Below are positions 51,995 to 64,000 of a DNA stretch of 64,000 nt, piece by piece (positions within the stretch are counted from its first letter, which is position 1; each line of letters opens with the position of its first letter). Location: the NCBI GenBank assembly GCA_022560025.1, contig JAFISE010000019.1, positions 186,001 to 250,000 on the forward strand, in the 5' to 3' direction. The position numbers and the translations under genes are program-made. This stretch comes from Stagonosporopsis chrysanthemi (lineage: Eukaryota; Ascomycota; Dothideomycetes; Pleosporales; Didymellaceae). Under the pieces are notes generated by a model that had not been told where the DNA came from, did not search any database, and saw nothing but the letters and a program-made list of their open reading frames with translations.

Positions 51995-54900
51995 ATGGCT
52001 GGGTTGCGAAGGACCCAGGATATAGACCAGTGGAGACCAGAGGAACCGTCTTTCAGGGACAGGGACCGAAGTAGGGACCGTCTGCGCGGGCGCGTCCACG
52101 AACCACGAGCCTCATCACCTGTATCGCGCGCTGTGAGGGACACCTCGAGGCGTGCACACGAGACCGATACTTACTCTTCAGCCAAACGTACAGGAGGGCG
52201 CTCGCGCGAGAGAAGCTTGAGCAGAGATCGCACGCGTCGCCGCAGTCGAGGCGCCTCCAGGGACGACCGCTATCGAGCTTCGCGGAGAGAGCCCAGCGCA
52301 GACAGGGTTTCGCACTCACACCGGCACCACCATCACCACCACCACGACACGACCCCATCCTCCAAGCGCCATCGCAGTCGCTCTGCATCTCCACGAGACA
52401 GCCATAAGCGCACCAGGCGGCACAGGAGTCGCAGCACCGTGCGCTCGAGGTCAAGGACGCGGCGTGCAGACTCGACACATCGTCCAGCAGCGAGGGCACA
52501 GTCTCCACGCCCGCCTAATCCTGATCGTGACCTTGCCTCGTCACGACCAACGTCCGACACATACATTCCGCCGTCAACTCGTCGCCGCTCGCCATCCGCC
52601 GACTCGTACTATAGGCCACTTGCACACCGATCACGTAAACGGTCTGTTTCGCTTGCGAGGAGCTCTCGGCGTGCACCGAGCCCTCGGAGGTCTCCATCTA
52701 GAAGGAACGATCGAGGCGATACTTCCGTCCGAGGTGCCAGTGAAAGGCAGCGCACACATCACGTCAGTCGCGAGAGAAGCCGAAGTCGTGGTTCTAGACG
52801 GGCTAGATCACCCTCCTTACGCCGCAAACGTTCTCCTCTGTCATCGAGAAGGGCTTCTCCACCGAGGGTACGAGACGACAGACCCTCATCACGAAGGAGT
52901 CCCTCCCCTCGAGGCTCCAGCCGCCGACCCAGGTCACCACCTCCCTCATCCCGGCACGAAAGCGTCAGGCCGTTACGTGGAGAACCATCGACATCCAGAC
53001 GCGACTCGCCTGCACCTGCATCTGGCTACAACTCTGACACTTCTAACAGCAAGGCAGACGACGCCAAGATGAGGGGAGCTTACCAATACCAGGGGCGCGG
53101 AGGGCCGGGCTATCAACACTCCCCTCCATATGCTGCGCACAATCAGTACTCTCCACCGCATAACCAGTCGCCTTACCAAGGCGGCAGAGGAGGCTGGAAT
53201 GGGCACCAATATTCGAACCAAGGGTCAGTTAAATGCCCCTAAATAACTCTGTACTCACATTGACGCAAAGCAGATCGCCCATGCATGGGTACTCACCGAA
53301 TCAATCGCCATACCATCAGAACCAGAGCTATTCACCCGGTTATTCTGCGAATCAGTCGTATCCACAGGGTAGTTATCCCAGCGGATCTTATCGTGGTGGC
53401 CGTGGCAATCACTACAGTGGCCCTGATCGACGATTGTCCGGCCCTGGTTCTCAATCTACATTCGGTCAAGGCGGCCGAGGTCGCGGCGCAGCGCCCACAC
53501 AGTTCTCCAACTTGTCATGGACTCCAGCATCCGGCACCAGAGGTGGGAGACCTGCTACAGAGGCACCTCGACCGAATCCCCCAGCGGTGCAACCAGTATC
53601 CGATGCCCCATCTGTCGACGCTGATGATAACCCTTTTCGTCCATCGAAGGATTTGCGGGTCGAAGATGAGGGGTCAAAGGAGGATAAAAATATGGCTCCC
53701 CCTACAAAACCCACTGCCGCTCCTACCTCACAACCAAAATCAGGCTTCAGCTTTTCCCTGAAGACAAAGAACCCTGTGCCCGTGGCTAGCAAGGCCAAGG
53801 TCGAGGAGCCTGAGAAGGTAGGGCCAAAATCGAAGGAATCTCTACTCGAACCGAAGAAGGACGACCACCCTCGCGACTCTCGATATGTCCCGGACGTTCG
53901 AAACGACCGTGATCGCGATTACAAATACGATCGTGAGCGAGAGCGTGAGCGAGACCGCGAGCGAGACCGCGACTATCGCGAGCGAGATCGGCGCTATGAC
54001 TACCACGATCGACAGCCGGCGTATAGGGACCCTCGAGACAGAGATATTCGCGACCTGCGAGATTCGCGAGACCCGCGAGACCCGTACTTTCGCGAAAGAG
54101 ATAGAGATTATAGAGACCCTCGCGACAGAGACCCTCGCGATCCGAGAGACGTCCGCGACGTCAGAGATCGTGACCCGAGGGACCTTCGCGATCCTCGCGA
54201 CTTGAGAGACCCAAGAGATCCACGGGACGTAAGAGATGCACGCGACGCGCGCGATCGCCGCGAGTCGTATTTACCGCGGCGACCAGAGGATCGCCGACCA
54301 GAGCCGCGCGTTGAAAATCGCCTTGACAACCGTCAGGATCGGAGAGCACCACTGCCGGATGTGCCAAAGACAGTCATGGTAAAGCGAAAGAGGATAAGAG
54401 CTCGGCCAACATTGTCTGCAGATTTTGCAGCGTCGGACTCTGTCTACTACCGCAAGCCAGGCAACGAATCGGTGGTCGGCTCAGGTACATATGGCAAGGT
54501 CTTCAAGGGTATCCACGTCTACACGAAGGATCAGGTTGCCCTCAAGAAGATTCGGATGGAGGGTGAACGCGACGGAGTAAGTTCTAAACATACAACCTGT
54601 GTCCCATATACTGACTCAGCTTAGTTTCCTGTTACCGCGATTCGAGAAGTCAAGCTCCTCCAATCCCTGAACCACGAGAACATCGTCAAGCTACGCGAGG
54701 TCATGGTCGAGAAGAACGACTGTTACATGGTCTTCGAATACCTGTCACACGATCTCACGGGTCTGCTGAATCATCCCACCTTCAAGCTTGAGCAATCTCA
54801 TAAGAAGGACCTGGCAAAGCAACTGTTCGATGGCTTAGACTATCTTCACCGACGAGGCGTGCTACATCGCGATATAAAAGCGGCGAACATCTTGGTTTCT

Positions 54901-55578
54901 AACACTGGCCAATTAAAGCTGGCAGATTTCGGTCTTGCCAGATTCTATGCCAAGAGGAGCAAGCTAGACTACACCAACCGAGTCATTACGATCTGGTACC
55001 GCTCGCCAGAGCTGCTTCTCGGTGAGACACAATACGGACCTGCCGTAGACATCTGGTCCGCAGCTTGTGTCCTCGTCGAGATCTTCACCCGTCACGCCAT
55101 CTTCCCTGGTGACGGCGGCGAAATCAACCAGTTGGACAAAATCTACAACATCCTCGGGACACCAACTAAGGAAGATTGGCCAGGCATCGTTGACATGCAA
55201 TGGTTCAACCTGCTCCGCCCAACTGAACGCAAGCCCTCCACCTTCGAAGAGAAGTACCGCGACCGACTCAGTCCCATGGCTTTCGAGCTCCTCCAGGCCA
55301 TGTTCCTCTACGATCCGTCCGCGAGACCCACAGCAGCCGACGTACTCGAGCACCCCTTCTTTACCAGCGAGCAGCCGCAGCCGAAGCGTGCCGAAGCCCT
55401 GAAGGAGCTTGAGGGCGACTGGCACGAGTTCGAGAGCAAGGCGCTCAGGAAGGAGAAGGAGCGAGCCGACAAAGAAGCTAGGCGGGCGGCCAGAGAGGAG
55501 GGCAAGAAGGACGACACGAAAAGGAGAACTGATGCTACAGATAGCGAACGAGAGGCTAAGAGGATGAAGAGCGGGTAG
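51995..55578 (+). CDS. CTK1: CTD kinase catalytic subunit, Ctk1/CDK12-type, with long RS/His/RD-rich N-terminus
   Basis: Predicted 1161-residue nuclear cyclin-dependent kinase that phosphorylates the RNA polymerase II C-terminal domain (Ser2) during elongation. Three exons fit phase: 51995-53223, 53274-54576, 54625-55578 (introns 50 and 48 nt). The kinase domain (~802-1089) shows GSGTYGKVFKG, VALKKIRM, cyclin-binding helix PVTAIREVKLLQ, HRDIKAANIL, DFGLARF and T-loop RVITIWYRSPELLLGE. The ~800-residue N-terminus is unusually long: RS/SR-rich with a seven-His run (SHRHHHHHHHDTTP, ~108-118), a Gly/Tyr/Gln/Asn region (~350-480), then dense Arg-Asp dipeptide repeats (DPRDPRDVRDVRDRDPRDLR and neighbours, ~630-740). 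The Lys/Arg/Glu-rich C-terminus ends KRMKSG. PITAIRE-type helix and RS domain favour Ctk1/CDK12 over Bur1/CDK9. Confidence 0.92.
53930..54260 (+). repeat. Arg-Asp codon repeat within the Ctk1-type kinase gene
   Basis: An imperfect repeat of CGxGAy/AGAGAC-type codon pairs, plus the third codon of DPR, DVR or DLR units, covers roughly 330 bp. It encodes the alternating Arg/Asp tract of the N-terminal extension; opposite-strand frames also stay open because of it. Confidence 0.75.
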
Positions 55579-58500
55579 GTCGCTTTTTGGCTTCTGTGCC
55601 GGCTTGCTTCATGTGAGGATCATCTATAGTGGTACATAAATCGTAATGTCAGTAATGTTGAGACGCACACGATCTTCACCACGCCTCTTTCCAGACCGTA
55701 GTGACTCTTCTGCGGCCATACAGACACCGCGTGGTTCCCTTTCGGTCCTTGCACGTAGACATCCCACCTCGACACGACTGCTTTCGGTGGTGGCGGTGGC
55801 GGTGGCGGGAAGTGATCTACTGCGGACGAGCAGGAGTGCCTGGCACGTCCATGTCGAGCGTAGAGACGAGCCTTTCTGATGCAGAAGAAAGTGCGAGACT
55901 GTGAGACTGGTCTGGAAGCGTAACAGCGGCTGCAACGGCGTGCTTGCTAGAGGAAGAAGGAGAGAGTAGGCGCTGGGCAGACGATTTGAAGGACCAAACC
56001 TACTCATTGAATGTTGCGGTTCAAGCACTTCACTTTTACGATGTAGGACTGGTGGTGAATGGGTGGATACGCGACTATTGGGGAAACACTGGTCGCTATC
56101 AAGAACAATCAATTCGCTTTCTCTCCGCTTACCGGATTGGTGGTTGATTCGGTCGTGAACGTACACCAGTAGACTAATCCATTCTCACACATCTGGATCA
56201 AACTTCCTGTTCCTCCGGAGAGTTGCCAACGAATCTCGGGGCCCAAGCACAGACGCCAGACGTGAAGAGGGATCGAATGGTTGTTTCCTCTCACACTCAT
56301 AGGAGAGTTTGAAACGACATCACAGCGATGAAGGAGCAGTATAGATGAACCTTTCGGAAGTGGCGTATTGTGCTGACACCCACTCTCTCGAAGCCTGAAC
56401 AATTTCCACCCACGCCACGGAACGCGTAGACGAGAGAGCGTAGTAATTATTACAGAGGTGGTCATGTGTCCCCGAACCTGATCAGACTAACAGGTGAAGT
56501 GAACAGCATCTGCGTGAAGACGTAAAGAGCATCTAGCGCGTAATGACTGGCGTATGTCGCTTGCTGATGCCCTGAGAACTCTCAATGGCAGTTATCATAA
56601 TACCTTACGATTTGCCAGACACACCTTGAAAGTCGATGTTGAGATGGCACTCCTATACACTCTGCCTCAAAGATACAGCTGGGTGGATGAGTACATTCGG
56701 GTTGATACCGGTGAGTCGATGTGGTGACTCCTGCTGTGACCACAATAGAGACTGTTATGCAGCTATGGGACATTTGGCAGCAAGCTGATGCCGCAAATTT
56801 GTCGACCAGGCTTTCGGGACAACTCTCTCCTCTCCATGATTGGTATGATGCCTGCACGGATAGCCACTTTGGAGGAGAACTTGGAAGTCGGCAGACATTG
56901 ATCGGTCCTACCACGTATAGCAGTCAAGCAATGTCGTCGTTGTTGCTGGCGTCCCTTCGAACGCTTACCTTCCGCGTCCATGACGATCAGCTGTTCATAC
57001 CGGTTGATGAAGGGACACACTATACTGATCCGCAGTATCACGTAAACGCTTCTCGAGTCATCTCGTATCCCAGACCATCGCAATCTCGCCCCTCTCGCCG
57101 TAATTCTCCGCGAGAGATACGAACAGCGGATAGAGATCGCCTTGCATGACTCGTCAGATACCTGCAATGATCTCCAGGGTCTGAGATAGCATGACGGGTA
57201 CGAACGCAGTCATGCTGGCACATATGAATCGTGCATCAAGTGGGCACGCGCGGCAGGAGATAGGGTCGCGGAGTCGCATTATTGGTCTGTGGGCAGCGAA
57301 GCAGCGCCGTTACTGACAATGGATGTCAAACAGTTGCACTATCTAGTCTCGACGCCAACGCATTTGTTGCGTGCAATGGACGTATGAGAGGAGAGTGAAG
57401 AGATCAGATTATTGTCAGCCGTTGCGCGAGAGGACCCTGACTGCATCTCGCCGCGTCACGAACATGTGTTTGTGAAGAAGAACCCTGCCCACTCGGAGTG
57501 ATCGTGGGGAGGTGCGAACTCTCTCACGCATATCTGACGTAAGACGCGTTTGAAGGGACAAGAGCAATTCATGACAGAGCTTTGGATCTTGTTGCTAGAC
57601 AAACAGGATCGCTGCGGGCCATTAATGCTGTGCATCAATGCAACTGTACAAAACAAATGCTGTTGTGTCTCGGCTTCTGGACTGACGTCCGTTTCGTAGC
57701 GCAAACGGCTCCACGCTCGTGTAACCAAACGTCACCATTCTCCGTCTTACCAAGTCTTCAGTACGACACGCGCACGAGGTTGTCAGCAGCTGTCAGCGCT
57801 TCAGCGATGTCTGTCACACGGCCGTCGATCTAGTTCGCTGAGCAGACAAGCACCTCGTGTTACACAGTGAGTCTACATTCTCACGAAGTGCCACACAGAG
57901 GCTCCGTAAGGCTCTCAGCACTTGTGTATCGTAGCATTGGCGCTCCGGTGTCTGGGCTGTGAGTTGCCTGATAAGCCGGAGGGCTTACTCGATACCTGAG
58001 GACGTGTAACTTGAACGGAAATCTGTTAGAGGCCATGGCTGCATGAGCGACCTGTACGGCTGAAGAGTTGCAAAAGAGGGACAAAGTGAGGCGCGAGTCT
58101 GGCCCTGTGAAAGTCCGCTGGCTGGACAAACTGCTTACTGGACGTTTGGCAGTTGCCTCAGCAGAAAAAGTTTCTGCTGCGTAGGCTGTCGGGCTCTCTC
58201 AACACCCATATGGCTGTGGCGATTTCGCGGTCTTTAGTTTCGCGATCGTGGTTTCGGTACCTGTCCGCTGATGGTTCGTGGTGTCTTGAGGATTCTGCGA
58301 CCAGCGCGTTGTGGCTTGCGTAGCTGGAAATTTCAGCCCGCGCCCCTCAACAGCGTCAGGCACTGCCATGTAATTGGTGGTTTTCTTTAAATTTTCGCAG
58401 CATTGAGAGTTAATCAAGAGCTTTAAACATGGACCGTCTTCTGGACCGTTCACGATATCGACGTTTGTGGGGAGTGTACCTGGGTTACGTGTCGATACTG

Positions 58501-60931
58501 CAGCTGTTGAAGCCCAACTCCACCATACAGCGATCGTTAACTCGTGAAGTCCAGCTGCATCTCGCCCGGTGAGAGTGGGTATGTGGAGAGCTGGATGCAG
58601 ACTGCTCAACGTGCTGCTACTGTCCGGGATATTGGGGCGTCTAGTCGTTGATCCTCCACGGCTTGTTCTGCGTTGGCATACACAGCAGCGTGCCTGGAAA
58701 TGGGGATGCAGTGGTATGCAGCCATCTGCAGCACGAAAATCCGATAAAGTTGCCGTAGGCTCGGCAAGAGAACCGATAAGTCCAACTGTACCACCATCAA
58801 GCTGAGGTTAAGAATTGCAACCATTGCTTAACACATCCTCAATTGTATCACTTGCAAATTGGAGAGAACAGAGACCGAGCGAAGAAGATAAGCTTGAAAA
58901 GCAGACGAATGAGAAAAGAAATCGTGGCTGATTGTGCAAGCGAAGGAGAGTACCAATGACCTCAGCAGCAATTTCGCACCCTGCAAAAGCCGATGGCGCA
59001 CGTCAGAAAGTGCGCCGTTCAGCTGAGAAGAAAAGGCCGTTGTCAAACCTGAACGGTGGGAGGAGTGACGCGATGGAGGCGATCACACTCTCCCGGTATC
59101 GATAGCGAACCATGCTAAGATTGGTACGAGCCTATCATGGGCGTGACAGAGAGTAGTTTTAATAAGGTTCAGAACCTATCGGCCAGGGCGGCTGTGGTTG
59201 CCAGTATGCAAACCAATAGCAACTGCAAGGCGACACTGGAATTGATTGTCAGGGTCAAGGCGTTTTGACATGCGCTCCAACTTTGCATTCCTCTACACCA
59301 CCACTGTAATGGTGTGTAGAGCGTCAGTCCCTGAGTGGTCGCTGAAGTGGGCGCTTGAGGACTCGGGTGACGGCGGAGAAAGACTGGGCACAGAGCGCGA
59401 ATGACACCACAGCAGTGCAGCACGATGGCCGTGCGTAGTTGTATCTGTGGGGACCGGCGAAGATGCCTGCTCCAGGAATAGAGCAATGTCGCACAGTCTG
59501 CAAGATGGCATTGACCATGGTTGCCGTTAACGAATTTATGAAGCTTGAGCCAACTGATAATACGGGCTTCGGACTTGACGTGCTGCTTGCAGTATTCGTG
59601 GGGAGTAACCTCGACCGTTCTGTGATGCTGTAGAAGTCCGTATTCCTAGTCAGGGCACAAGTAGCACAAACGGGCTCGCGAGTAAGGTGCGCGTGGTAAC
59701 TGTCATATCGTTCGGTAGAGTTGCCACATTCCAGGAACACTGCAACTTGACGAAGGGTCTGCGAAGATCGCCGGCTTCTTGACAACACAGCACGGGTAAA
59801 GCGGGTTCAGCGAAAATCGAAAAGACGGTGACGGCAAGAAAAGACGGCCAGCGCTCAGAACAGGTCCCTCTCTCGGCTGTGGCGTGAGGCCTTCCTGCTT
59901 TGACCAGGCGTCTCCACAGCTACTAGCTGCAATGATGCGCCTCGTGAGGCAACTCGAACTGTGGTTGGCCTACCCCTGAGTGCGCGGGATGTCGACGCTA
60001 AAGGCGGCTTGGTGTGCTCGGGGATGAGATGAAAGGAGGGACATGGCAAGCGCGTGCCGTGCTGCGGTGACATTGCACTGCGACGCAGCGGTCCCCTGGA
60101 GCGCAGGCGGGCGATGAGCAGAGCTGCAGTTCGCAGCTTCGCAGGGTCTTTTGCACCACGAGGCACTGTAGCAACCGCGAGTGTATGGAGTGCGCGCCGG
60201 CGATACTGGAGCTTTGCTGGCAGCCAACCGGCGGGCGTCTCAGCACTCGTCACCCTCACTGACGCAGCAGCTTGTGCTAGCGGCAGAGCGATGAATGGTT
60301 GCGCGATCGCTTGTATAGCGCGAATCTGCTGCCAGGGCGGACGCGGCGGTTTTCGCACGCAACGCAACTGAGCGACAGGGTGCATCTGGCGGCCACGGTC
60401 GTGGCGTGCACAGTTGCGGACTCATGACATGACATGGAGGAGATTACAATCAGCCAAGTGCACGTCTTTTCGGCTGCCACTAGCGCTATGCGCTGACTCC
60501 AGGTGTGCGCTTGCCCACCTTAGGTGTTCCGTGCTAAGGGTTCGCGTGTTGTACTTGAAACTTCGATGCAGGAGAGCCCACCGACAGGGAAGGAACAAGT
60601 GCACGGCCGGAGGTGCGTCTGCACTATATCTCCTCCGCGACCCCAGGAAGCGCAGCACTCTTGCCCGCTTACGAGTCGCCTACGTTCCTTACCAAACCCT
60701 GCTGCTGAGTTCCAGAGTGTAAGAGTGTGCGAGCCGTGTGTCACGAATCTCACTCTTGCCTTGTGCTACCGAAGCCACGCACCGTCTGTTACCACTTGTG
60801 CCAGAGCCTGCACGCCTAAGGTTTCATACCGCAGCACCCGGCTAGCCAACCGCCGCAGCACCGCCATAGTTATCATCAGCCGCCCGGCTCTGCCTGAGCT
60901 CTCCAGACGTTCTGATCATCCACCAGACACC
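55579..60931. other. 5.3-kb stretch without a supported gene
   Basis: Between the Ctk1-type gene and the Ser/Pro-rich gene, both on the plus strand. I checked both strands: frames up to about 180 codons exist (for example minus 55624-56166, 59855-60385), but they overlap others and lack domains or consistent splice partners. It is far longer than other spacers here. It could hold a long 5' leader, a non-coding RNA gene, or an eroded element. In the right part (60524-60931) the frame of the downstream gene is already open. Confidence 0.5.
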
Positions 60932-62353
60932 ATGGCCAATGCTACTGTGTCGACACAGCTGCCCCAGTGGAACTACGAGAAGCCTTCCATTCATACTACA
61001 CGGACCGAGCGTTCTGGGTCTGACAGCTCGGCTTCCAGCCCTAACCTGTGCAACGACGACCACGAGACACTGCGCCTAGACACCGCTGCCACACAGCCCA
61101 TCAAGAAGGGCAGCATCGCCCTCCAGGACCGCTACATGTCGAGCGAAGAAGATCTGTCGCCGGCCTGCGAAGACTCTGGCTCCGAGTCTGAGTACGACTA
61201 CGACGACGCTGTCATCGAGGACCTGACCCAGCAATGCCATTCAGCGAAGAGGATGTCTGTTTCGAGATGGAACCAGGGAAAGAGTTGCGATACCGCTGTC
61301 AAGGTGTCGTATGCCTTTGTCGGTCGCCCTAAGGTTGTCGAGCTTAATCTTGGTTCACCAGTCCTAGAGCGCCCAATGTTGACACAACGGTCCGCGTCGC
61401 TAGCGAATCTGCCGGCCACTGCCATGAGCAAGCTGCTGAAGGCTGACCAGGTTCAGCGTCACTCGCTGAACGTCATGCCCGTGTCCAAGGGCACTGTTTC
61501 CCCACTCTCGCGCCCCATCTCACCACTTGCTATCGTCGAGCCCCGTCGTCCCTCTACAAGCTACAGCCCTTCGAGCAAGACAAGCACTCTCAACCTCGGC
61601 GACCTCGCCTCGGCTGCCTCGATCGAAACCGCACCTTCGAGCCGCAGCGCATCACCGGCGGTAGCCGCTCCTACTCGACCTGCGAGCGCAACAACAGAAG
61701 GTGCGTCTTCGAGACGCTCTTCGGTCTATATTCCCACAGGAGCTCGTCCCGAGCTGAACCGCATCCAGACAACACAGGCACCACCCCGTCACTCGCACCA
61801 GATTACACCACCGACACCCATGTCACCAGCGACCCACGCTTTCCTCAACACAGACCCTTTCGCGAAGCCTGCCACCAACACTGCGATTCCCGCAAACAAG
61901 CCTTCCACGCACAAGCGTCTGCGCTCGATCTCGATGAAACTTTCTCTAGCAAGAATCGCCATTACTCCTTCGTCGAAGAAGAACAACAATGTCCCTGCCT
62001 CGCCCTACACACCTCTCACTCCTCAGACAGCGCCCATCGAAGCCTCTTCTGGATTCGCCAGCCCAATGCCTAACAAGCTGCGACGCGCTTCAACCATTCT
62101 GCGACCTAAGTCGCGCGGAGGAGAAGAGTCGAGGGGACCGTCGCCGGACATGGCACCACCCCCAGTTCCAGTCCTGAACCGAGCAAGCACCATGGGCTTT
62201 TCCCAGCGCCAGTCAAGAATGGTCGCGCGGGGAGCCAACGAGCGTGAACCCACTCTCATCATTCCTCCCTTCACCGACATGGACGTCAACCCCGTAGCGA
62301 ACGTGAAGAGCGGAAAGCTGCGAAAGCGCAAGTCCCTCATGGATCTGCTCTAG
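60932..62353 (+). CDS. Uncharacterised Ser/Pro-rich protein
   Basis: Predicted 473-residue intronless protein that I do not recognise. Start chosen at CACCATGG (60932), a strong Kozak-like context, giving MANATVSTQLPQWNYEKPSI; the frame is open 136 codons upstream, but that part lacks protein-like composition. Acidic patches (SSEEDLSPACEDSGSESEYD, ~70-90) precede a likely ordered segment (AVKVSYAFVGRPKVVELNLG, ~125-145), then long Ser/Thr/Pro/Ala-rich low-complexity sequence with many SP and TP sites, a basic RLRSISMKLSLARIAI near 330, and a C-terminal block TLIIPPFTDMDVNPVANVKS ending KLRKRKSLMDLL. It may be a phosphorylated regulatory protein, but no function can be assigned. Confidence 0.7.
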   Translation: MANATVSTQLPQWNYEKPSIHTTRTERSGSDSSASSPNLCNDDHETLRLDTAATQPIKKGSIALQDRYMSSEEDLSPACEDSGSESEYDYDDAVIEDLTQQCHSAKRMSVSRWNQGKSCDTAVKVSYAFVGRPKVVELNLGSPVLERPMLTQRSASLANLPATAMSKLLKADQVQRHSLNVMPVSKGTVSPLSRPISPLAIVEPRRPSTSYSPSSKTSTLNLGDLASAASIETAPSSRSASPAVAAPTRPASATTEGASSRRSSVYIPTGARPELNRIQTTQAPPRHSHQITPPTPMSPATHAFLNTDPFAKPATNTAIPANKPSTHKRLRSISMKLSLARIAITPSSKKNNNVPASPYTPLTPQTAPIEASSGFASPMPNKLRRASTILRPKSRGGEESRGPSPDMAPPPVPVLNRASTMGFSQRQSRMVARGANEREPTLIIPPFTDMDVNPVANVKSGKLRKRKSLMDLL

Positions 62354-64000
62354 AGTGTTTCAACCCCACAAGCTCGCTTATTTGTTTCGTTCCGACACTG
62401 CATGAACCGCATGAACGCATAGACGACGTTCATGCGCGACTTTGTCACCCTCACGTCACCACCTCACGCTACCTCCGCCCTGTACATGCCCCTCTTCTCA
62501 TCTCTCTGCTACACTGCGACAGCGCTTCAACATACTGGGCCTGCATAATATTCGGCGTTTTCATGGGCGTTTACATCACCGCCTCGAGGTTACGATACCC
62601 GTTTTAGGCACGTTTTGATTGTTTGATACTACACCTTGGCTTGCGAAGTGCTCGCAGCTCACACATCTGTCGCTATCGCATCTGTTATGCATTTCGTTGA
62701 TCTTGGATCCGAAAATCTCTTGTTTAGCACATGGCGGCTGTCTTAATGAAGTTTTCCACGATATCCTATAGTATTGGTATTACCTAGTCACTGGCGCGCA
62801 TAGCCGCATAGCCACAGAATTGCAATCCACTTTATCTCTACATCCAAAATTTGTGCCAAGTACAATGCATCTATGCTACATGCACGTCTTCATTACCATG
62901 ATGCACTATACGAACACGCTCATGCAATGACATCAAGAACGACTCGCGAACCAATGCGAATCTGCGTCTACGTACATCAACACTCTACATCATACAGCCG
63001 CGATGAACTGACGTGAACTGACATGACATGTCGGCAATATTTTCCGATCTTCATCAGCCATCACAGACCTTTTCTCCACTCTTGACCATGACAAGCCCGC
63101 ATCGCCTCATCATACCACATAATCTTCTTTACGACTCCACGCGCCCACAAAAGACAAGCAGCAATCCACCTGCTCACTTTCGTTGCTCGCGCCCAGGAGC
63201 AGGGTCCGCACCGCATGCAGGGAAGCCAGGGAAGGAAAGAGCTCAGCATGGCAAGGATCCCGTCAAAGGAATAATTGTGGGGTTGCCGCTTCCAACCCTT
63301 TTTTCGGCAGCAGTGGGCAGAGAGGTGGACCCTGTGCCGCTTGAAACACGGCTGCGATATCACACTGCAGAGAGCTGCAAAGCGGTTTTCGTGCGGGCGC
63401 GAGCTGAAGCGCGCAACGATAACGGCGTGCTGGTGCTGTCTGTTGTCGATGCACGCACACATGCATGCACGTTTGAGTGCTTTTTCGTGCGCACCACGTG
63501 TGCCCCATCCCGCCGAAAGAAGAAAGCAAAACACCGCATCAAATCTACCACAATATCCTCGCGCACTATTCATCCGGGCGCCAATCTGGGATAGCCCGCC
63601 GTTAATGAGACCTCATATACGATCAGCCGCCAGGCGGCGCGATCTCGCGATCTCGGGCGTTTTCCCATCTGCTACGTGAATCATGAACGCGGGTTTTATT
63701 TGCGCATTTGCTGTCGGTGCTCCGTGATCGTGAGGCGGGGTCTAATCTGACGATAATTTCAGATGCGGTTCTATGGTTCTATGTGAAACAAGCCACGATG
63801 GGAGCGCGGTAACGAGGGCACGTGCGCGAACGGGGATTGCTGTGGCGATTGCGCGGCGATTTGGGGGATGCGTGTGCGTTGGTGACGATTGGGACCGAGG
63901 GTTTGAGATGATGGGATGAGGGAAGTGTCGTCGTGTTGGAGATGAGTTGAGATAAAGGTCATGGGCGGGTGTGATAGTACGGTCAGGTACACCTCGTTGC
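62354..64000. other. Right-end intergenic region, 1.6 kb
   Basis: No gene supported. Overlapping frames on both strands (63028-63594, 63061-63573) contradict each other and have no domain. It includes the 3' UTR of the Ser/Pro-rich gene. Confidence 0.5.

Noticed and set aside
55624..56166. 180-codon minus-strand frame just past the Ctk1-type gene
   Set aside because: No domain, no splice partner, partly simple repeat (Thr-Ala-Thr-Ala); treated as chance.
63028..63594. Plus and minus frames of about 170-190 codons near the right end
   Set aside because: They overlap each other on opposite strands and neither shows a domain or plausible composition.
1..64000. tRNA, rRNA, CRISPR, transposon or viral remnants
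   Set aside because: I scanned by eye for tRNA B-box (GGTTCRANNCC) contexts, regular spaced repeats, transposase or reverse-transcriptase motifs and terminal repeats, and found none convincing; a dedicated search could still find short or eroded ones.

Overview
This window is nuclear DNA from a filamentous ascomycete (Pezizomycotina; I lean to Dothideomycetes, as an inference from gene content only). Genes lie on both strands, most with 0-5 short introns of about 45-75 nt with GT..AG ends and CTGAC/CTAAC-like branch sites. There are fungal-specific families (AA9 LPMO, cellobiose dehydrogenase, Lcl2, fungal septin Cdc12/AspC, Ctk1) and no operons, Shine-Dalgarno sites, CRISPR arrays or recognisable transposons. 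I rebuilt exon-intron models by reading splice sites and reading-frame phase by eye; all are predictions without transcript support.

Layout. 0.3-7.4 kb: PQ-loop vacuolar transporter (-), auxilin/Swa2-like J-protein (-), BCS1-like AAA ATPase (+). 7.8-13 kb: two GFA-type zinc-binding proteins flanking a secreted S41-family peptidase; the second GFA gene seems to have lost its C-terminus to an in-frame TGA. 14-18.8 kb: a DPW/DPF-rich unknown protein, a RanBP2-zinc-finger protein with an internal duplication, and a small coiled-coil protein. 19.3-24.1 kb: a divergent pair, cellobiose dehydrogenase (-) and AA9 lytic polysaccharide monooxygenase (+), which are known redox partners in oxidative cellulose breakdown. 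24.2-30.9 kb: small unknown protein, septin Cdc12/AspC, Pwp2/Utp1, and a PSI-domain membrane protein. 31.2-35.2 kb: a five-part-phase-consistent but unrecognised zinc-ribbon/SANT-like protein, Lcl2, and Nop10. 35.4-40.3 kb: unknown membrane protein, MFS monocarboxylate-type transporter, CASTOR-like ACT protein. 40.3-43.5 kb is gene-free and ends with a 124-nt almost pure G tract. 43.5-50.2 kb: large coiled-coil protein, RRM protein, dienelactone hydrolase, GTP cyclohydrolase I. 52-55.6 kb: Ctk1/CDK12-type kinase with a very long RS/His/RD-rich N-terminus. 55.6-60.9 kb is a 5.3-kb stretch with no gene I can support, upstream of a Ser/Pro-rich unknown protein (60.9-62.4 kb). The last 1.6 kb is empty of supported genes.

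Functionally the window is mostly housekeeping: ribosome biogenesis (Pwp2, Nop10), cytokinesis (septin), clathrin uncoating (auxilin), pterin/folate synthesis (GTP cyclohydrolase I) and transcription (Ctk1). The clear accessory module is the CDH-LPMO pair. I did not find an obviously new multi-gene system; the best leads are that divergent redox pair, the truncated GFA gene, the unrecognised 791-residue zinc-ribbon/SANT-like protein, the CASTOR-like protein, and the G tract.
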